A stretch of 64,000 nucleotides of DNA from positions 13,454,001 to 13,518,000 of the forward strand of contig NC_053200.1 of the NCBI RefSeq assembly GCF_905163445.1, given 5' to 3'. Origin of the DNA: Pararge aegeria (Eukaryota > Arthropoda > Insecta > Lepidoptera > Nymphalidae). Below are positions 11,030 through 23,189 of the stretch, piece after piece. Position 1 is the first letter of the stretch; the number at the start of each line of letters is the position of its first letter. A program made the position numbers and the translations under genes. The notes beneath the pieces were generated by a model that was given only the letters and a program-made list of their open reading frames with translations, was not told the origin of the DNA and did no database searches.

Positions 11030-14000
11030 AGAAAAGATATATTTTTGACCCAATTTCGCATTAAACAATGCATTCTTTACTTTTATTAATGAAAGGTGTA
11101 TATTTTAGATTGAACAACCCTTCACTATTGTTGATGATATAAGTAGTAATGTCACGGTAAGAGTAAATATTAAAACGTGCACTGAAGTCTACAATTCCAA
11201 TTTGATAATATATCAATGCACAATTCAATCAAAATAATAAAAATATCGATGTGCAATTAAATCAATTTAAATTAAATTGATTCTATCTAGCAATATATAT
11301 ATAATAACGCTTTATTTTTTACGCGTGGAAATTATGAATTAATTATCCCCGGCAAGATATTATGCCGTGTAGTGATCTCTTCCAGCGGCTGTCATACTAG
11401 GCGACTAGGGGAATATAACGGAGAACAGGCAGCGTCCTCTGGGCTTCCATCTACTGCACAGCGTGGGGATTATGGGAAAACCATCCCATTGGAGATGCCT
11501 TTAGTCCAGCAGTGAACTGTTATAAACTGCTATTGATCATGTTTAAGCTTGTAGTAATGTAATGTCAAATTATACGCACTTATATAGTTGCTTGATCTAG
11601 TCGATTATTATTTATTAACTAACCGTATCCCGCAACTTCTACCGCGTGATATTCCTTTATTATTGTTTTTCGCCGTTCAAGGATTAAATTGCTCCTTGTG
11701 GTCCGCCATCTACCTTTCGAAGATTTGCCCGGACAAACAGACAGAAACAAAGGCTATGCAATGTTTTAAGCAATCACATGAGCAAACAAAATAACTAACA
11801 GACGTTAGGTTTAAGATTATCAGTCCCGAACCCTTCTAACTCAGAATGGAATACTAATGCTTGATTCAGAAAGGAATCATTTCCCCGTTTTACTTCCATG
11901 CAATGCACATAAATGCCCCCAACATTTGATTCAGATTTAACAAAGAAAGTAAAGAATACATTAGTTAAACGAATTGATATGAAACCAGTTCACGGAATCG
12001 ATCTAAATATGAAGTCATTAACGATGATTTAAAATATTTACCGACCCTGTCGGGCACTCTCGATTATTTTTGCATGACAAAAAGTTAGGGTCGCTGCTAC
12101 CCATAGAATAAAAAGTAGCTATTGTATTTGGTTGTGACTTAGCAGTAAATTTTGAACAGTTGTTGTGTATCGATATAAAGCTTCGAATTTCCTATTGATT
12201 GGTTTTCGGATGGACTTCATATTCTTTATATTATGATCAATTTCTTCGTATATATTTGATAAATGATAAATCTTTCTTTTGTTTCTAAATAATTATAGTG
12301 TTTTATTTGAATCAAAAGTCCCAATATCCAAAAATGTTTTGATTTTTGAAAAGGCTTAGTTTTTCTACACATTCTATCAGAAAATCTTAAATTATATTTA
12401 CTTCCTCGGGTCGGTCTGTCTGCCACACCCATTTTTATTGATTTGATTGATTCAGTTGAAATTGGAATTCAGATCAGATATCTGATGATGGAGTCCGAAT
12501 ACATGGACTGAGCTTTGGGTCAAATGAAATTGATCACAAAGAGTTATTATAAAGGAGCTTATAAAAGAACACTTTTACTTATAACATTACTGAGATCTGG
12601 CTGGCGTTTCCACGTGAATTCGCCCACCTGTCCGTAGTATTGGTTAGTTCATATATTTTTACGTTCCTTGTTATGTCATAAATGCAAAAGTTGCTGCATG
12701 GTAGAACGACAAATCAATAGACACTGATGCATTAATAAAATAATTACAGACAGCCCTAACGACAAAGTACTATCTACAGATATATAAATTATTACATGCA
12801 TCGCCGCGTTTTAAATATTGGATTCATTTCGATCGCAAGTGGGTACAAACGAAGTGGAACCTTCCGACCAGGGCTGTCCTGTTCTTTTATTCATATTCAC
12901 GAATGTGGCATTACCCGTTTTATAACCAGTCTTTGCTCTAATGGTGTCATAATTTCCTTTTTAATATTATCATTACGTACAAATATTACTCAGACAATAT
13001 TATTTAATATGTTTACATTTCAGGATGTATTTAACAGATTTGAAAAAAGGTTGAGTTCGACTCTTATTTGGGCGCATGGTAGAGCATCAGGCTATGTTCA
13101 AGCTGTTCATAGTATCTTTGGTTGTCCTTGGGATGGCCTTATGTAATATAAAAAAAATCATATAATATCTATGTTTAAGTACACTTTTAAATATGTTTTC
13201 ATTTTACGGGATCTACTAACTGACTCTGTTATAAAAATTATATAGCACTTCCTTTATAGTCATTGACTTTAAATATCGGATGGAAAGCTCAATAGGTTGT
13301 TGCAATGGTTTTCCTGCTTATAAATTGCCATACTTATTATTATTTTTTTCTAGCTAAAAACTATGTAACACAACAAACTGAGCATAGGTAGGTATATCAT
13401 CTATAATCATGGCATGATGGCATACATTAAAAGAACAAAATATGTAAACGCTTATTAAAATCCGTATCCGTAAGACGTGAAAGCTTCAAGAAAGAATGAC
13501 CCTTTTTTAAACTTTTAACATTTATTATGTCAAACTAATGACGATGTTCAATTGAATTTGGTTTTGGCCAACTCCCTATTATAATATTTCTAAAATGACT
13601 TTTCATCAAATTAAATCATTTATACGTTTGTGTACCAATTGACAAGTTTATCAATATATAAGCGTTCGTATTTTAAACATGAAGAAGCAAATGACAATAA
13701 TTAGCAGGTTCTATCACAATTGTTACTGCTAAAGTTGACTAACAGACTGCAGCACCATCATATGATTAAACTAAAAAAGGAAACTTCTTAAATCGCATCA
13801 TTCAAATAATCTACGTTTTGTAATGATTACATTATTACGGTACTCTCTGATAAAAATAGGCTAAAAAAACTATAAATAACAAACAGAAATGCATTAATAA
13901 CCTTAGTTGGGTCGCAAGATGCAGGAATTAGATCAACTAACTTTTGACAGACAGACAGGAAACTATTGTTTATTTTCTGTTCTTCTACAGGTCCTTATTC

Positions 14001-14925
14001 CTATTTATTATTATTATTCCTTGGAAAGAGTTATATTGGCAGTGTGAAATATTAAGATAATTCCATGAGATATTTTAATGTAAAGTATGTCTTAAATTAA
14101 TTAGGTAAATAGTTACAAATATAATTTTGGCGATGAACTGGAACTTCCAAAAAGATAGCACCAAATTACTCGCAATCCGTGAAATAGTTTAGTAAACAGT
14201 ATGATTTTCAACTATTAGTACTACAATACCATCTTCTAGATCTTCGAGTTGTTATTGTACAACTAGTTGTCAGTTTTGTAAATCATATTCGTGGTTTGGT
14301 TTTGTGGTTTCGTTAGTCAGTCATACAATTTGAAGCACCTCCCTAACTATTTATTAATTATCGAGGCGTTTTAATCTTCCTTCGGTTTATATTCTACGTG
14401 TTTACATCAAGTGGGCGGATCTTGACTGATGGTGGATCATGAGTCAGATGATACGGGTGTGGGAATCAAGCGAAACACAAACGTTTATCGAAATTAAGTA
14501 GAACGCCGGCCATATCTGTGACGCTATCTGGAGAGGTTGGAAGATAGCCAGCCTAAAAGGAGACACTGCGGTGTTCCATAACTTCTATCGCATTAGGGGC
14601 TTACTCAAAGCCGACATTACGGCCAAATGTGGCCCGAAACGACCACAAATGACCAGTAATCGCCATCTTGATGCCAGATAAGCACAAATGAATATGTAAC
14701 GCTTCCTCCCACGCCCGCCGCATTAAAACCGGGCCCGGCTGACCCTATGGAAATAAAACAGGCAATTAATATTGTTTATTCGCGTCCGTTAGTCACTGCG
14801 GGGACATTAACAAACTGCGTCTGCATGGGCTAATGGGGCGCTCGAGCCTACGAGCGCCGTGCTCCGGCAGAATCCAGTTGTGTAATCCCCAGTACTGGTA
14901 ACGGGACTTCCAGTTATGGTAATCG
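11030..14925. other. No gene seen
   Basis: Mostly single-copy AT-rich DNA. A 116-codon frame at 12796-13146 matches nothing I know and lacks splice support. ZSWIM exon 2 was sought here without success. Confidence 0.45.
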
Positions 14926-14929
14926 TAGC

Positions 14930-15270
14930 CGAATTTCACGAGCATGTGTCGTGAAAGTAGATTTAAATCTCGCCGATCACTCCCCGATCGGAGGAAGTTA
15001 GCCGATGCATTCGCGAGATCGGAACACCACTGTCGATGCTCGATTTAATGAATTCCGATTGAACGGCGTGATTTCCTACCGACGTATCGTTATCGGACCG
15101 CTCTAACGAGTTTCGCAGGTACCATTTAGGTGGTCGATCCGTTCGTCGATTCGTCGGCGCGCGACCGGATCGGACGCGGGCTGTGAGCCAGGATCGCCTT
15201 CGAAGCCCTAATCTCACTCGACGCATGAATAATTCCCGCGAGGAGCGGCTATCGATCGCACACGTCGAGG
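14930..15270. other. Unique moderately GC-rich stretch beside the ZSWIM-like exon
   Basis: No repeat signature and no convincing exon; many CG dinucleotides and GATCG/CGATC words. Lies just inside the first intron of the ZSWIM-like gene, a common place for regulatory DNA. Confidence 0.35.
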
Positions 15271-15348
15271 TTTTTATTTATACGGCTCGGGTGGGCGAGG
15301 CGCGTATTAGTAAACAGGCGCAGGCGCGGTAGCACCCGCGACACTCAC

Positions 15349-15646
15349 CGACTTGCAGGACATTCTCCACGCAGCCGGCCTCCAGCAGCTTGAGGCCGCG
15401 GCAGAAGGCGATGTTGCGGTGGTCGTCGGGTGGCGCGCGCGCCAGTGACGAGTACATGCAGATGTCACGCTCGTCCCGCGGGAAGGACCAGTACACGACG
15501 CGCCGCTGCACCGGCTCCGGGATGCGCTCATAGCGCTCCTCAATGCGTTGGAAGGGGATCGCGGACGCGACTATCTTGGCCGTGATGTCGAGCAGGGTCG
15601 GCGGGGCGCGCGGCCGACAGCACGCGCGCGGCGCACACGTCGACAT
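15349..15646 (-). CDS. First coding exon of a ZSWIM4/5/6-like SWIM zinc-finger protein (partial)
   Basis: Encodes 99 residues and one base, ending VENVLQV G|GTGAGT. LLDITAKIVAS, PFQRIEERYERIPEPVQRRVVYWSFPR and ERDICMYSS are the highly conserved N-terminal block of ZSWIM4/5/6 proteins (quoted in pieces); the SWIM zinc finger itself would lie on later exons, not found here. Relatives are thought to act as cullin-linked substrate receptors or in neural development; the role here is inference. The frame stays open upstream of the ATG at 15646, so an earlier start is possible. Composition is far more GC-rich than the surroundings. Confidence 0.88.
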
Positions 15647-16340
15647 GACGCTCGCTCGGCCGCTCGGCGCGGACTGACTGACGTACCGGCCGCTCCCTCC
15701 CCTCCGCGTCGCGCCCCGCCTCCGCCTCGCTCCCCCGCGCCCTGGGGAGAGCCCCCCGCGGGGATGCGCGCCCTAAATCGACACACTCCGATAAATTATT
15801 CATTTGGCAGGCATAATGTGCGATATATTATTAAAAGTTGACATTTTTGTTTTGTTCCCCGATGCTGAAATTACGCATAAAATCGTCTGCTTTTCGATGC
15901 GGGCCTATCGCCCGATATAACTTTATGCCGATCAGATATTTGCCGATAACGGTAATAGCGGTTTGTATCTGAAAATTATTCACACGACGTGATACATTTT
16001 TAATTCTGTTTTTCATCGTATTAGCTATGTAGACACTCACTGTGTGATCTCATTTTATTACAGCACGTAACTTTTTTAGCGCTGCTGCTAATGTACGTAA
16101 GAAACTGCGATGGTACAATACATTTCAAGTTGGCATAAAAAATAATGGCACAAAAAGCGGGATCCTAATCCATTCGGGTCTTACCTCCTCGCATTACACA
16201 AACGAAGGGGAAAGGCGGGTGGGGGTTACATTAACAGCTGATGGCGGAGGGGAGCGGGCGGGCGCTAGCGGGAGGGGCGGGGGCCGCGACGTCAGGTGCC
16301 CGACTCACAGCTGAGATTCGTCGACGAAGCGCTTCAGCGG
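15647..16340 (-). promoter_or_regulatory. GC-rich 5' region/promoter of the ZSWIM-like gene
   Basis: Two GC/CpG-rich blocks (15647-15780 and 16210-16340) flank an AT-rich middle. The second holds GGGGCGGGG (GC box) and, read on the minus strand, CTGACGTCGCGG (CRE-like). They stand upstream of the first exon, as expected for a CpG-type promoter. The transcription start is not identifiable. Confidence 0.5.
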
Positions 16341-16344
16341 CTGG

Positions 16345-17870
16345 ATTGTCAAGAACGTACAATGACCTTTATTTGTTTATAATTTTTTTTCGAGCTAATG
16401 CAAAATTGCGGACGCGTTCGTGCAGCCGGCATGCAGGTAGGTCATTGTTTGCATTGTGGAGTGGACGCAGGTACAAGACAGTGGTTCAATATTTTTATGG
16501 CTGCGTACCTATTTATGGTTATTTATAACATACCCATGTAGGTAGGTACTTTTACCATGTTAGCTACAAGTCAAATGGTTCTATACCTAATTAGGATGTT
16601 TGGTATAAATATTATTTTTATTTATTATTCAATTTAATAGCTTTGAGGACAGATTCTTCGAAACATCGATGTGATGTAGATAATAAAGGCCCGAAATAAA
16701 GTTTGTAGTCCTAAGGAAGTCTCCACTTTCAATCTCTGTTCTTCGAAGTTTTACCTTAACTCTATCTATTCCGATCGAGAATTACCAGGCAATAATGACC
16801 GGGGCTTGCTACTGCGCTAGTTGTGAAACGTCACACGAAGTGACTATTTATAAGCACTTTTGAGACGTCAAGTCAGTCTGTTTGTAGTGACTCTACCACC
16901 GGTTTGGAAGGTAGATTCTCAGCAGATTGCTCTTATTCAACATCATTTTACAGTGCAGTATAGGTACTTTTTATTATAGGTATCTCAATAGTAGACTATA
17001 ATATAACTTAGGTAATAGACAAAAGCATAAAAAATACTTGAGGTGGCAGCCTGAGCTAGTCGGTTCTCTACAAGATATCCTTTATAGCTAGTTTGAATTA
17101 AGGGAGGGTGAGATGAAAAATATATTAATAATAACTGTACAATCCTCTTGGTATTAAGTACTTACAACGTGTTTTACTAACTACAGAAGCACTCATATCA
17201 TTTCACATTAGTAATATTAAGTTTGAAATCATACAAATACATCCTCCTTAAGCAAATAGTTAAATATTTAATATCAAACAACACTTTCTTTGGTTTCAAG
17301 GAATTTTAATTAGCTTGGAGCTAAGCTTTGCCGCGGTTCAATTACGCGCGAATACACACCTGTCAGTGTCAAATGTCAACTGTCGACCACAGACTAATAA
17401 CGTTTGTTGACACACCTTTGATCTTAGGGTCAATTCACACCAAGATATCGCATTAGTCAAGTGGTGTCGACTCATACTTTACTAAAATGTTCACTGTCCA
17501 TTCCTGGTATACTATCTGGTCGAATATGTACGTTTACCTATACAACTTGTATACGACAGTAGGTAAACACAATATATGGTGGGATTGTTTGTTGGATTGG
17601 ACCAGGATTCCATAACAATAAAGTAGTCAGCGGGCAGTTTTGGTTGGGATGCTATCGCCACATTAACACGTGGTTTTACCTATATTAACTGGGTCATAAC
17701 CAAATAATATTACCTCAAAATGTATCCTTATCTTATCAGGTCGTAGTATATTTATTTATTTATAAAAAAAAAATATTCACCTATTTATTAGTCGGAGTAC
17801 GAGCTAGTGCAGCTCGTTAATGCATTTTCTTCGAATCAAATAAAAATGTGAAAATAAAGGGCTCTTTCAC
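16345..17870. other. No gene seen
   Basis: Intergenic, upstream of the ZSWIM-like gene; one LINE 3' UTR fragment, otherwise unclassified. Confidence 0.5.
16840..16960 (-). mobile_element. LINE 3' UTR fragment (same family as 33.3 kb)
   Basis: AGCACTTTTGAGACGTCAAG, GTGACTCTACCACCGGTTTG and GATTGCTCTTATTCAACATC match 33375-33490. Confidence 0.68.
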
Positions 17871-17877
17871 AAATTAA

Positions 17878-18118
17878 TCAGATATGTCTGATTACAAAGC
17901 CGTGGGTTCGATTCCCACAACTGGAAAATGTTTGTGTGATGAACATGAATGCTTTTCAGTGACTGGGTGTTTATGTGTTTATCTGCTTATTATAAGTATT
18001 TTTGTATATCATCCATAAAAGTATTCATCAGTCATCTTAGTACCTATATCACAAGCTACGCTTACTTTGGGGCTAGATGGCGATGTGTGTATTGTCGTAG
18101 TATATTTATTTATTAATC
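17878..18118 (+). mobile_element. SINE-A copy
   Basis: From the B-box GTGGGTTCGATTCCCACAAC to GTATTGTCGTAGTATATTTA; head lost before the B-box. Confidence 0.82.
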
Positions 18119-18274
18119 ATAAAGCATATATGATCTCTATTCTAATATAGATTTATAAATGTACAGACAACTATCAACGGCAGGGGAAATTTTGAAATTA
18201 ATCATTTCTGAATTTTCAACGTTCTGATCTGGTGGGAGGTTTCGGCAGTGGCTAGTTTCCATCCTCTCGACTAA

Positions 18275-18435
18275 GATCTATGTAGACTCTGTAAGGAGGC
18301 TGCGGAGACGCCGCTGCATTTGATCTGTTCCTGCACCGCGCTGATGCATAAACGCAGCACTCTTTTGGGGAAGCACATAATGCAACCAGAGGACGCTAAA
18401 CTTCTTCCAGCAAGGAAAGTGCTGCTTTTCCTGAA
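18275..18435 (+). mobile_element. R1/I-type LINE C-terminal zinc-knuckle fragment
   Basis: From 18276 the frame CRLCKEAAETPLHLICSCTAL with LLGKHIMQPEDAKLLPARKV matches the Cys-rich C-terminus downstream of RNase H. Interrupted at 18437 by a MITE. Confidence 0.7.
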
Positions 18436-18436
18436 G

Positions 18437-18572
18437 GCAGTGGCGTGCACTTCATACATGCGCAAAAGCACTGCTTACCCTAAAATATATGTATAGCTCG
18501 TATAGGGAGAGGATTTTGCTATTTTACGCAATTTTTCTACTGTATGCATACCCTGGTATGAAACCCACTGCA
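18437..18572. mobile_element. hAT-type MITE (same family), 3' end damaged
   Basis: CAGTGGCGTGCACTTCATAC, ATGCGCAAAAGCACTGC, ATGCATACCCTGGTATG; the right terminal repeat is eroded. Inserted in an R1/I-type LINE remnant. Confidence 0.75.
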
Positions 18573-19017
18573 CGCTTGCTGGGAGATCTAGACAGCGGCG
18601 TCACAATAGATCGTAGCCGGTCGACGTGACACCAGGGACCAGACGAACCTGAGCCGCAAGCAGAAGAAGAAGAAGAAAAAGAAGATGGCAGTGCCGCCAT
18701 GCAGCTTGTTATTAGTAGTACAGCTTTTAGTGACAGAGCTCGAAGAAATAAGAATTGTTGCAATGCTGTGCTGCTGGTGTAATTACAGGCACATGAGGTT
18801 TAACATCTACTACTCAAACTGATGGACACAGTGCGCCATGTTGCAGAACGTGCTCCTCGAAGTGAAGTGAAGTGAAGTGTGTGAAGTTTGCTCTGTTTAT
18901 AGGCGATGTTTTTCCACTAACCATCAGGTTGACCATCTGTTTGGGTCGTCAATTATAACTATTAAAAAAAAAGACCTAATTTATAACTTTCTGAATTCTC
19001 TCTGGTCTGGTTGGCTG

Positions 19018-19220
19018 GGAGGTTGGTCTTGTTACCACTCTATCTACTCTAAAGACGTGCCGCCAAGCGATTTAGCGTTCCGGTACGATGTCGCGTAGAA
19101 ACCGATTAGGAGTATGGGTTTAATATAACTGCCATACTCCCGAACAGGTTAGCCCGGTACCAACTTAGACTGCATCATCACTCAGGTGAGATTGCAGTCA
19201 AGGGCTAACAAAAAAAAAAA
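19018..19220 (-). repeat. Repeat family F copy with A-rich end
   Basis: GACGTGCCGCCAAGCGATTT, TCGCGTAGAAACCGATTAGG, CAGGTGAGATTGCAGTCAAG, then a run of A. Confidence 0.65.
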
Positions 19221-19577
19221 TACCACTCTATGATTACTTCACAATCTCAAACCACGTGTGTTGTAAAATCAAGGAAAAACTAACTTTAAGCTCCGCCTAT
19301 GTAACCATTAAAAGGAAAATGAAATGAACAATGAAAGTAACACAATTCAGCGCTTCAAGCGGCTGGACTCTCACGGATCTGTGTCTCGGACGGAATGCGA
19401 CGTAGAGCAACGTATAGCTACGTAATAATAATACAAATTACGTGTCACTCAGCTGATCTGTGTTGTGCTGCTTCGGAAATCCGTTAGCGCTACCTACTGA
19501 ACCAATTTTAAGAAAGCGTAATGAAAATACGGAATCATAAAGAACCATTCAGTTGTCATCTGCCAACAAATAAAATA

Positions 19578-20020
19578 AATAAATATAAATATTATAAATG
19601 TCAATGTAAGTTTGTTTGTTACGCTTTCAAGCAAAAACTACTTAACTGATCCACATGAAACTTTGAACACATATTTTTGAAAGTGTTGGAAGTAATATAC
19701 CTAGGATACTTTTTATCCCGACATTAAGCTCGGTTCCTGTGGGAGAGGGGATGAGTGTTTGACAAATTTACACCATAACTCCGACAAATTATAACCGATT
19801 TAAATAATTATTTTTGTGCTATAGAGGTTATAATATGTGTTTAATTTTGCTCAAATTGTGGTTTGAGATAGAGGACAGAACTCCTAAGCGGACAGCAGCA
19901 AACCCCTCATTTAAGGCTTAGCGATACCGAATACTTTAATTTTTTTTAGATCTGCAACTAAATTAATTGCCACATCAAAAATCAAAATCAAACGCAGACG
20001 AAGTCGCGGGCAACAGCTAG
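19578..20020 (+). mobile_element. Helitron-like element ending CTAG|T
   Basis: TTATAAATGTCAATGTAAG start, TTACGCTTTCAAGCAAAAACT, CGCAGACGAAGTCGCGGGCA then ACAGCTAG followed by T. Shares its body with 53325-53752. Confidence 0.72.
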
Positions 20021-20023
20021 TAT

Positions 20024-20425
20024 AAATATACTACGACAATACACATCGCCGCCATCTAGCCCCAGAGTAATTGTAGCTTGTGTTATAGGTACTAAGATAG
20101 CTGATGAAAATTTTTATGAATATAAAACACATAAATACATATTTATATATATATATGAATATATATTTTATTTATATATTTGTATAATTTTAAATCTTAT
20201 TTATTGCACCACCACGCCATTGGTTGCCTGGAAGAAATCGCTATGTAGCGATAAGGCCACCAAATTGTACTCTCTTTAAATGTATTTATATCTTTGTAAC
20301 TCCTGTTTTTTCTTTGGTGTACAATAAAAGTGTATTCATTCATTCATAAATACTTATAATATATAGATAGTCACACAGACACTGAAAACCATTCATGTTC
20401 ATCACACAATCATATCGCATCGTCT
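20024..20425 (-). mobile_element. SINE-A copy split by a LINE tail
   Basis: Tail-side half 20024-20138 (ATATACTACGACAATACAC, CGCCATCTAGCCCCAGAG) and head-side half 20345-20425 (CACACAGACACTGAAAACC). It begins 3 bp after the CTAG end of a Helitron-like element. Confidence 0.8.
20139..20344 (+). mobile_element. LINE 3' end inserted in SINE-A
   Basis: GGTTGCCTGGAAGAAATCGC, TATGTAGCGATAAGG hairpin and ACAATAAAAGTGTATTCATT. Flanked by the 9-bp duplication CATAAATAC (20130-20138 and 20345-20353) inside a minus-strand SINE-A. Confidence 0.85.
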
Positions 20426-20444
20426 TGAGCAGTATTTTACGCCA

Positions 20445-20530
20445 TTGGTTGCCTCGAAGAGATCGCTATGTAGCGATAAGGCCTAATTGTATATATCGTG
20501 CAAACTAGTATTCATTCATTTATTCATTCA
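20445..20530 (+). mobile_element. LINE 3' end fragment
   Basis: CCATTGGTTGCCTCGAAGAG and GCTATGTAGCGATAAGG with an ATTCATTC tail; same family as 20139-20344. Confidence 0.65.
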
Positions 20531-20541
20531 TTTTGAAAAGA

Positions 20542-20761
20542 GGAGACAATTATCTCTCCGGGGAAAGGATAAAAATTTTCCTTCTCCCACAGCTTTATTA
20601 ACTCTCAGAGCACTGGCGGACAAGTGGAAATAATATCCAAATAATATATATGTATTAATAAACGGGGGTAAACTTCTCCTATTCCAGTGATTTAGCAGGT
20701 GGACACGTCAACTATATCCCTCGTCAGGGGATATAATCGGGGAATAATTTTTATCTCCCGC
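20542..20761. mobile_element. MITE-like family G, copy 1
   Basis: GGAGACAATTATCTCTCC start against GGGAATAATTTTTATCTCCC end, imperfect inverted termini. Body shared with 24860-25062 (CCACAGCTTTATTAACTC, GGAAATAATATCCAAATAAT, TTTAGCAGGTGGACAC). Confidence 0.72.
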
Positions 20762-20767
20762 CCGTGC

Positions 20768-20858
20768 TAGCCCTGCAGTTGTGGGATTCGTACCCACGGC
20801 CTTGGACACCGAAAGCAGTGTCGCTGCCCACTGCGCTAACCGATTTTCAATTGCCTGT
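20768..20858 (-). mobile_element. SINE-A head fragment
   Basis: GTTGTGGGATTCGTACCCAC, AGTGTCGCTGCCCACTGCGC: reverse complement of the tRNA-like head only. Confidence 0.7.
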
Positions 20859-21164
20859 CTACGTGTCATCAATAATCGGAATGGCTAGTACAGTTTGAGG
20901 CATTGATTTAATATGTTACTATCGTGTTTGAGGTCAATGACCGCAAACATTATATAGATAATAAATTACGTAATGCGATAAAATGTAAGTGTATGTGGAT
21001 ACTTCAATATGCACACATTTATTAGTGTACTGTGTAGTACAGAAACTAAAAAAAAAGTAATGTTTCTAAATGTGTCATTGACAGCAGAACTCGTGTGAAA
21101 CGTTGTGGCTGATTGCCCGACTAGTTAAAAAAAAAGAACATGTCGCCCTAACTAACTTGCCCCC

Positions 21165-21330
21165 ACCCCCCGTTCCTTATTACAAATACTTTCACCAAAG
21201 GTTGTCTGGGAGAGATCGCTTTAGCGATAAGACCGCCTTTGCACACCTATTTTTTTATTTCATCTATTGTGTTTCTTTATGTATTTTGTTTTAGTGTGCA
21301 ATAAAGAATTTAATATTTTTTTTTTTTTTA
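21165..21330 (+). mobile_element. LINE 3' end
   Basis: CAAAGGTTGTCTGGGAGAGA, hairpin TCGCTTTAGCGA, then AAGACCGCCTTTGCACACC, GTGCAATAAAGAATTT and a T-rich end. Confidence 0.72.
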
Positions 21331-21606
21331 TATATATTTTTAATAATGGTTTTTATTTTATTTTTAAGCATTGTTAGGACTTGACTTGACAAAAAAAATT
21401 AAAAAGAATAAATGATAGATCTATATTATTATTATAACTTGAAACAGCAACTCCTAATATTCATTTGTTCTGTCAAATCTATGATTAAAAGCTGATTAAA
21501 GTCTTACAAGTGTCAACCGGCGGCGTTCAAACCCGAGCATGTAACAATAGCTTGAGGGAACTACCCGCAGAGGTGTACCAACTGTCGGTACATAGCATGC
21601 TTATAA

Positions 21607-21996
21607 TCTTCTATATATATAAAAGAGAAAGTGTGTGGGTATGTTCCGTACAGGTTCCGAAACGGCTGGACCGATTTCAATGAAACTTTCAGGGAATCTC
21701 CAGATTGACCTGGCGAGTAATCCTGTAAAGTTTGGTGACGATCGGAGCACTCCTATTTTTGAACTGTCAAACTGTCAAATACAGCTTTTATTTACTATGA
21801 TGATATTCTATTGTTGGATGTACATGGGTGTAGAAAATGATCTTCACCCGCTCGAAAAGAGAATGAGAATGAATACGGAGAGAAATAAATGATTTAATAT
21901 ATTATGAGACTTAAATTAAAAATTTAATGATGTAAGTTTATTGTTTAAATAAAATAAAGGAAAATCTAGCCCAGCGAAGCGGGCTGGGTACGCTAG
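21607..21996 (+). mobile_element. Helitron-like element with 3' hairpin
   Basis: TCTTCTATATATATAAAAGA after A; near the end AGCCCAGCGAAGCGGGCT forms a stem-loop about 10 bp before CTAG. The following base is G, not T. Confidence 0.68.
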
Positions 21997-22487
21997 GATT
22001 ATATATTATGTATATACGGTATATAACATGGTATCTATAAAAATTTACTAACTGTTGCCTGCGACTTCATCCGCATTTGTTTTTGTTTTTATAAGCATTT
22101 TTTTCTGAGACCAGAACTTTCTTTAACCATTATTCGTTGCAAATGGATCCTCGAAAATGCACTGCTTCTACTTTCATACGACTCAGCTATCGTTGACAAT
22201 GTTGACAACATAAAGATCCAATAACAATATTACGATATTAACTTCCCGTAAGTTATTTCACAAAATATATAATTATTGAAGTAAAACTTCTTTAGATGCG
22301 ACTAGGGAGTAACTCAGATTTTATTCTGACGAAAGTAACGCTTACGTCAGACGTATGTGTAGTTTCAATTAGGATTATTAATTTCCAATATTTTCAAACG
22401 GACCAATTGTAAATAGCAAAGTGAATTAAATTTCAACATAGGTAAATATTATTTATTGCACCACCTACCTCTTTTCTATGTTTTTTC

Positions 22488-23185
22488 CTTTTACGCCATT
22501 GGTTGCCTGGAAGAAATCGCTATTTTATTTTATTTTATTTTATTTTATTTATTAGGTTTACTTACAAACACTTACACTAATACAACCGTTTTTAAAATTT
22601 AACTATTCTATTTAAGTGTAATGTTTTCTTAAAAGTAAACACAGCATATGAAAATATACAATAACACCATAACATGAAAACAAAAGGTATCGTGAATGAG
22701 AATATAATAACAACATATCTCACACACTAAAAAATAAATCAAAGTACAGTAAATAAGGGTCAATTGGTCCATGATAAAAATATCTTATCTCTGAACTTAT
22801 ACAACGAGTCAGAGTAAATATCAACTTCAGTGCTAATGTGGTTTAGGGTCTTACATAATCTTGGAACAGGGGAATAGGCACCAAGAACAGTTCTACGCAA
22901 CGGGGGACAGAGTGGAGTTATAGGTTTACGGGGATAATTAACAGGTACCCTAAATCTAAAACTGGATAGTAATTGAGGACAGTCAATTTTAGCGTTTAGA
23001 ATCTTATAAACAAACTGCAGGTCTAGAAGTTCCATGCGTTTTTCTAAAGAGTGATATGTATATGAGCTATGTAGTGATAAGGCCACCAAATTGTACTCTC
23101 TTTATATGTGTATGTTATATCTCTGTAACTACTTTTTTTCTTTGGTGTACAATAAAAGTGTATTCATTCATTCAATCATTCATAG
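22488..23185 (+). mobile_element. LINE 3' end (hairpin/ACAATAAAAGTG type), interrupted
   Basis: Left part to 22523 and right part from 23066 together give GGTTGCCTGGAAGAAATCGC|TATGTAGTGATAAGG...GTGTACAATAAAAGTGTATTCATTC. The middle is the LINE at 22524-23065. Confidence 0.75.
22524..23065 (-). mobile_element. 5'-truncated Jockey-like LINE inserted in another LINE tail
   Basis: Minus-strand 22760-23089 encodes ELLDLQFVYKILNAKIDCPQL and VPRLCKTLNHI, the C-terminal domain of Jockey-type polymerases. It ends in an (AAAAT)n tail and is flanked by the 5-bp duplication GCTAT (22519-22523, 23066-23070) within a GCCTGGAAGAAATCGC... LINE 3' end. Confidence 0.82.
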
Positions 23186-23189
23186 GTAT

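Noticed and set aside
12796..13146. 116-codon frame on the plus strand
   Set aside because: No motif I recognise, no splice logic, AT-rich composition as in its surroundings; probably chance.
15548..15841. Plus-strand Arg/Pro-rich frame over the ZSWIM-like exon
   Set aside because: Antisense shadow of GC-rich DNA; the minus-strand frame has conserved motifs and a splice donor.
16241..16528. Plus-strand frame starting MAEGSGRALAGG
   Set aside because: GC-rich promoter-type sequence without recognisable domain; the second half is AT-rich filler. A divergent transcript is possible but unsupported.
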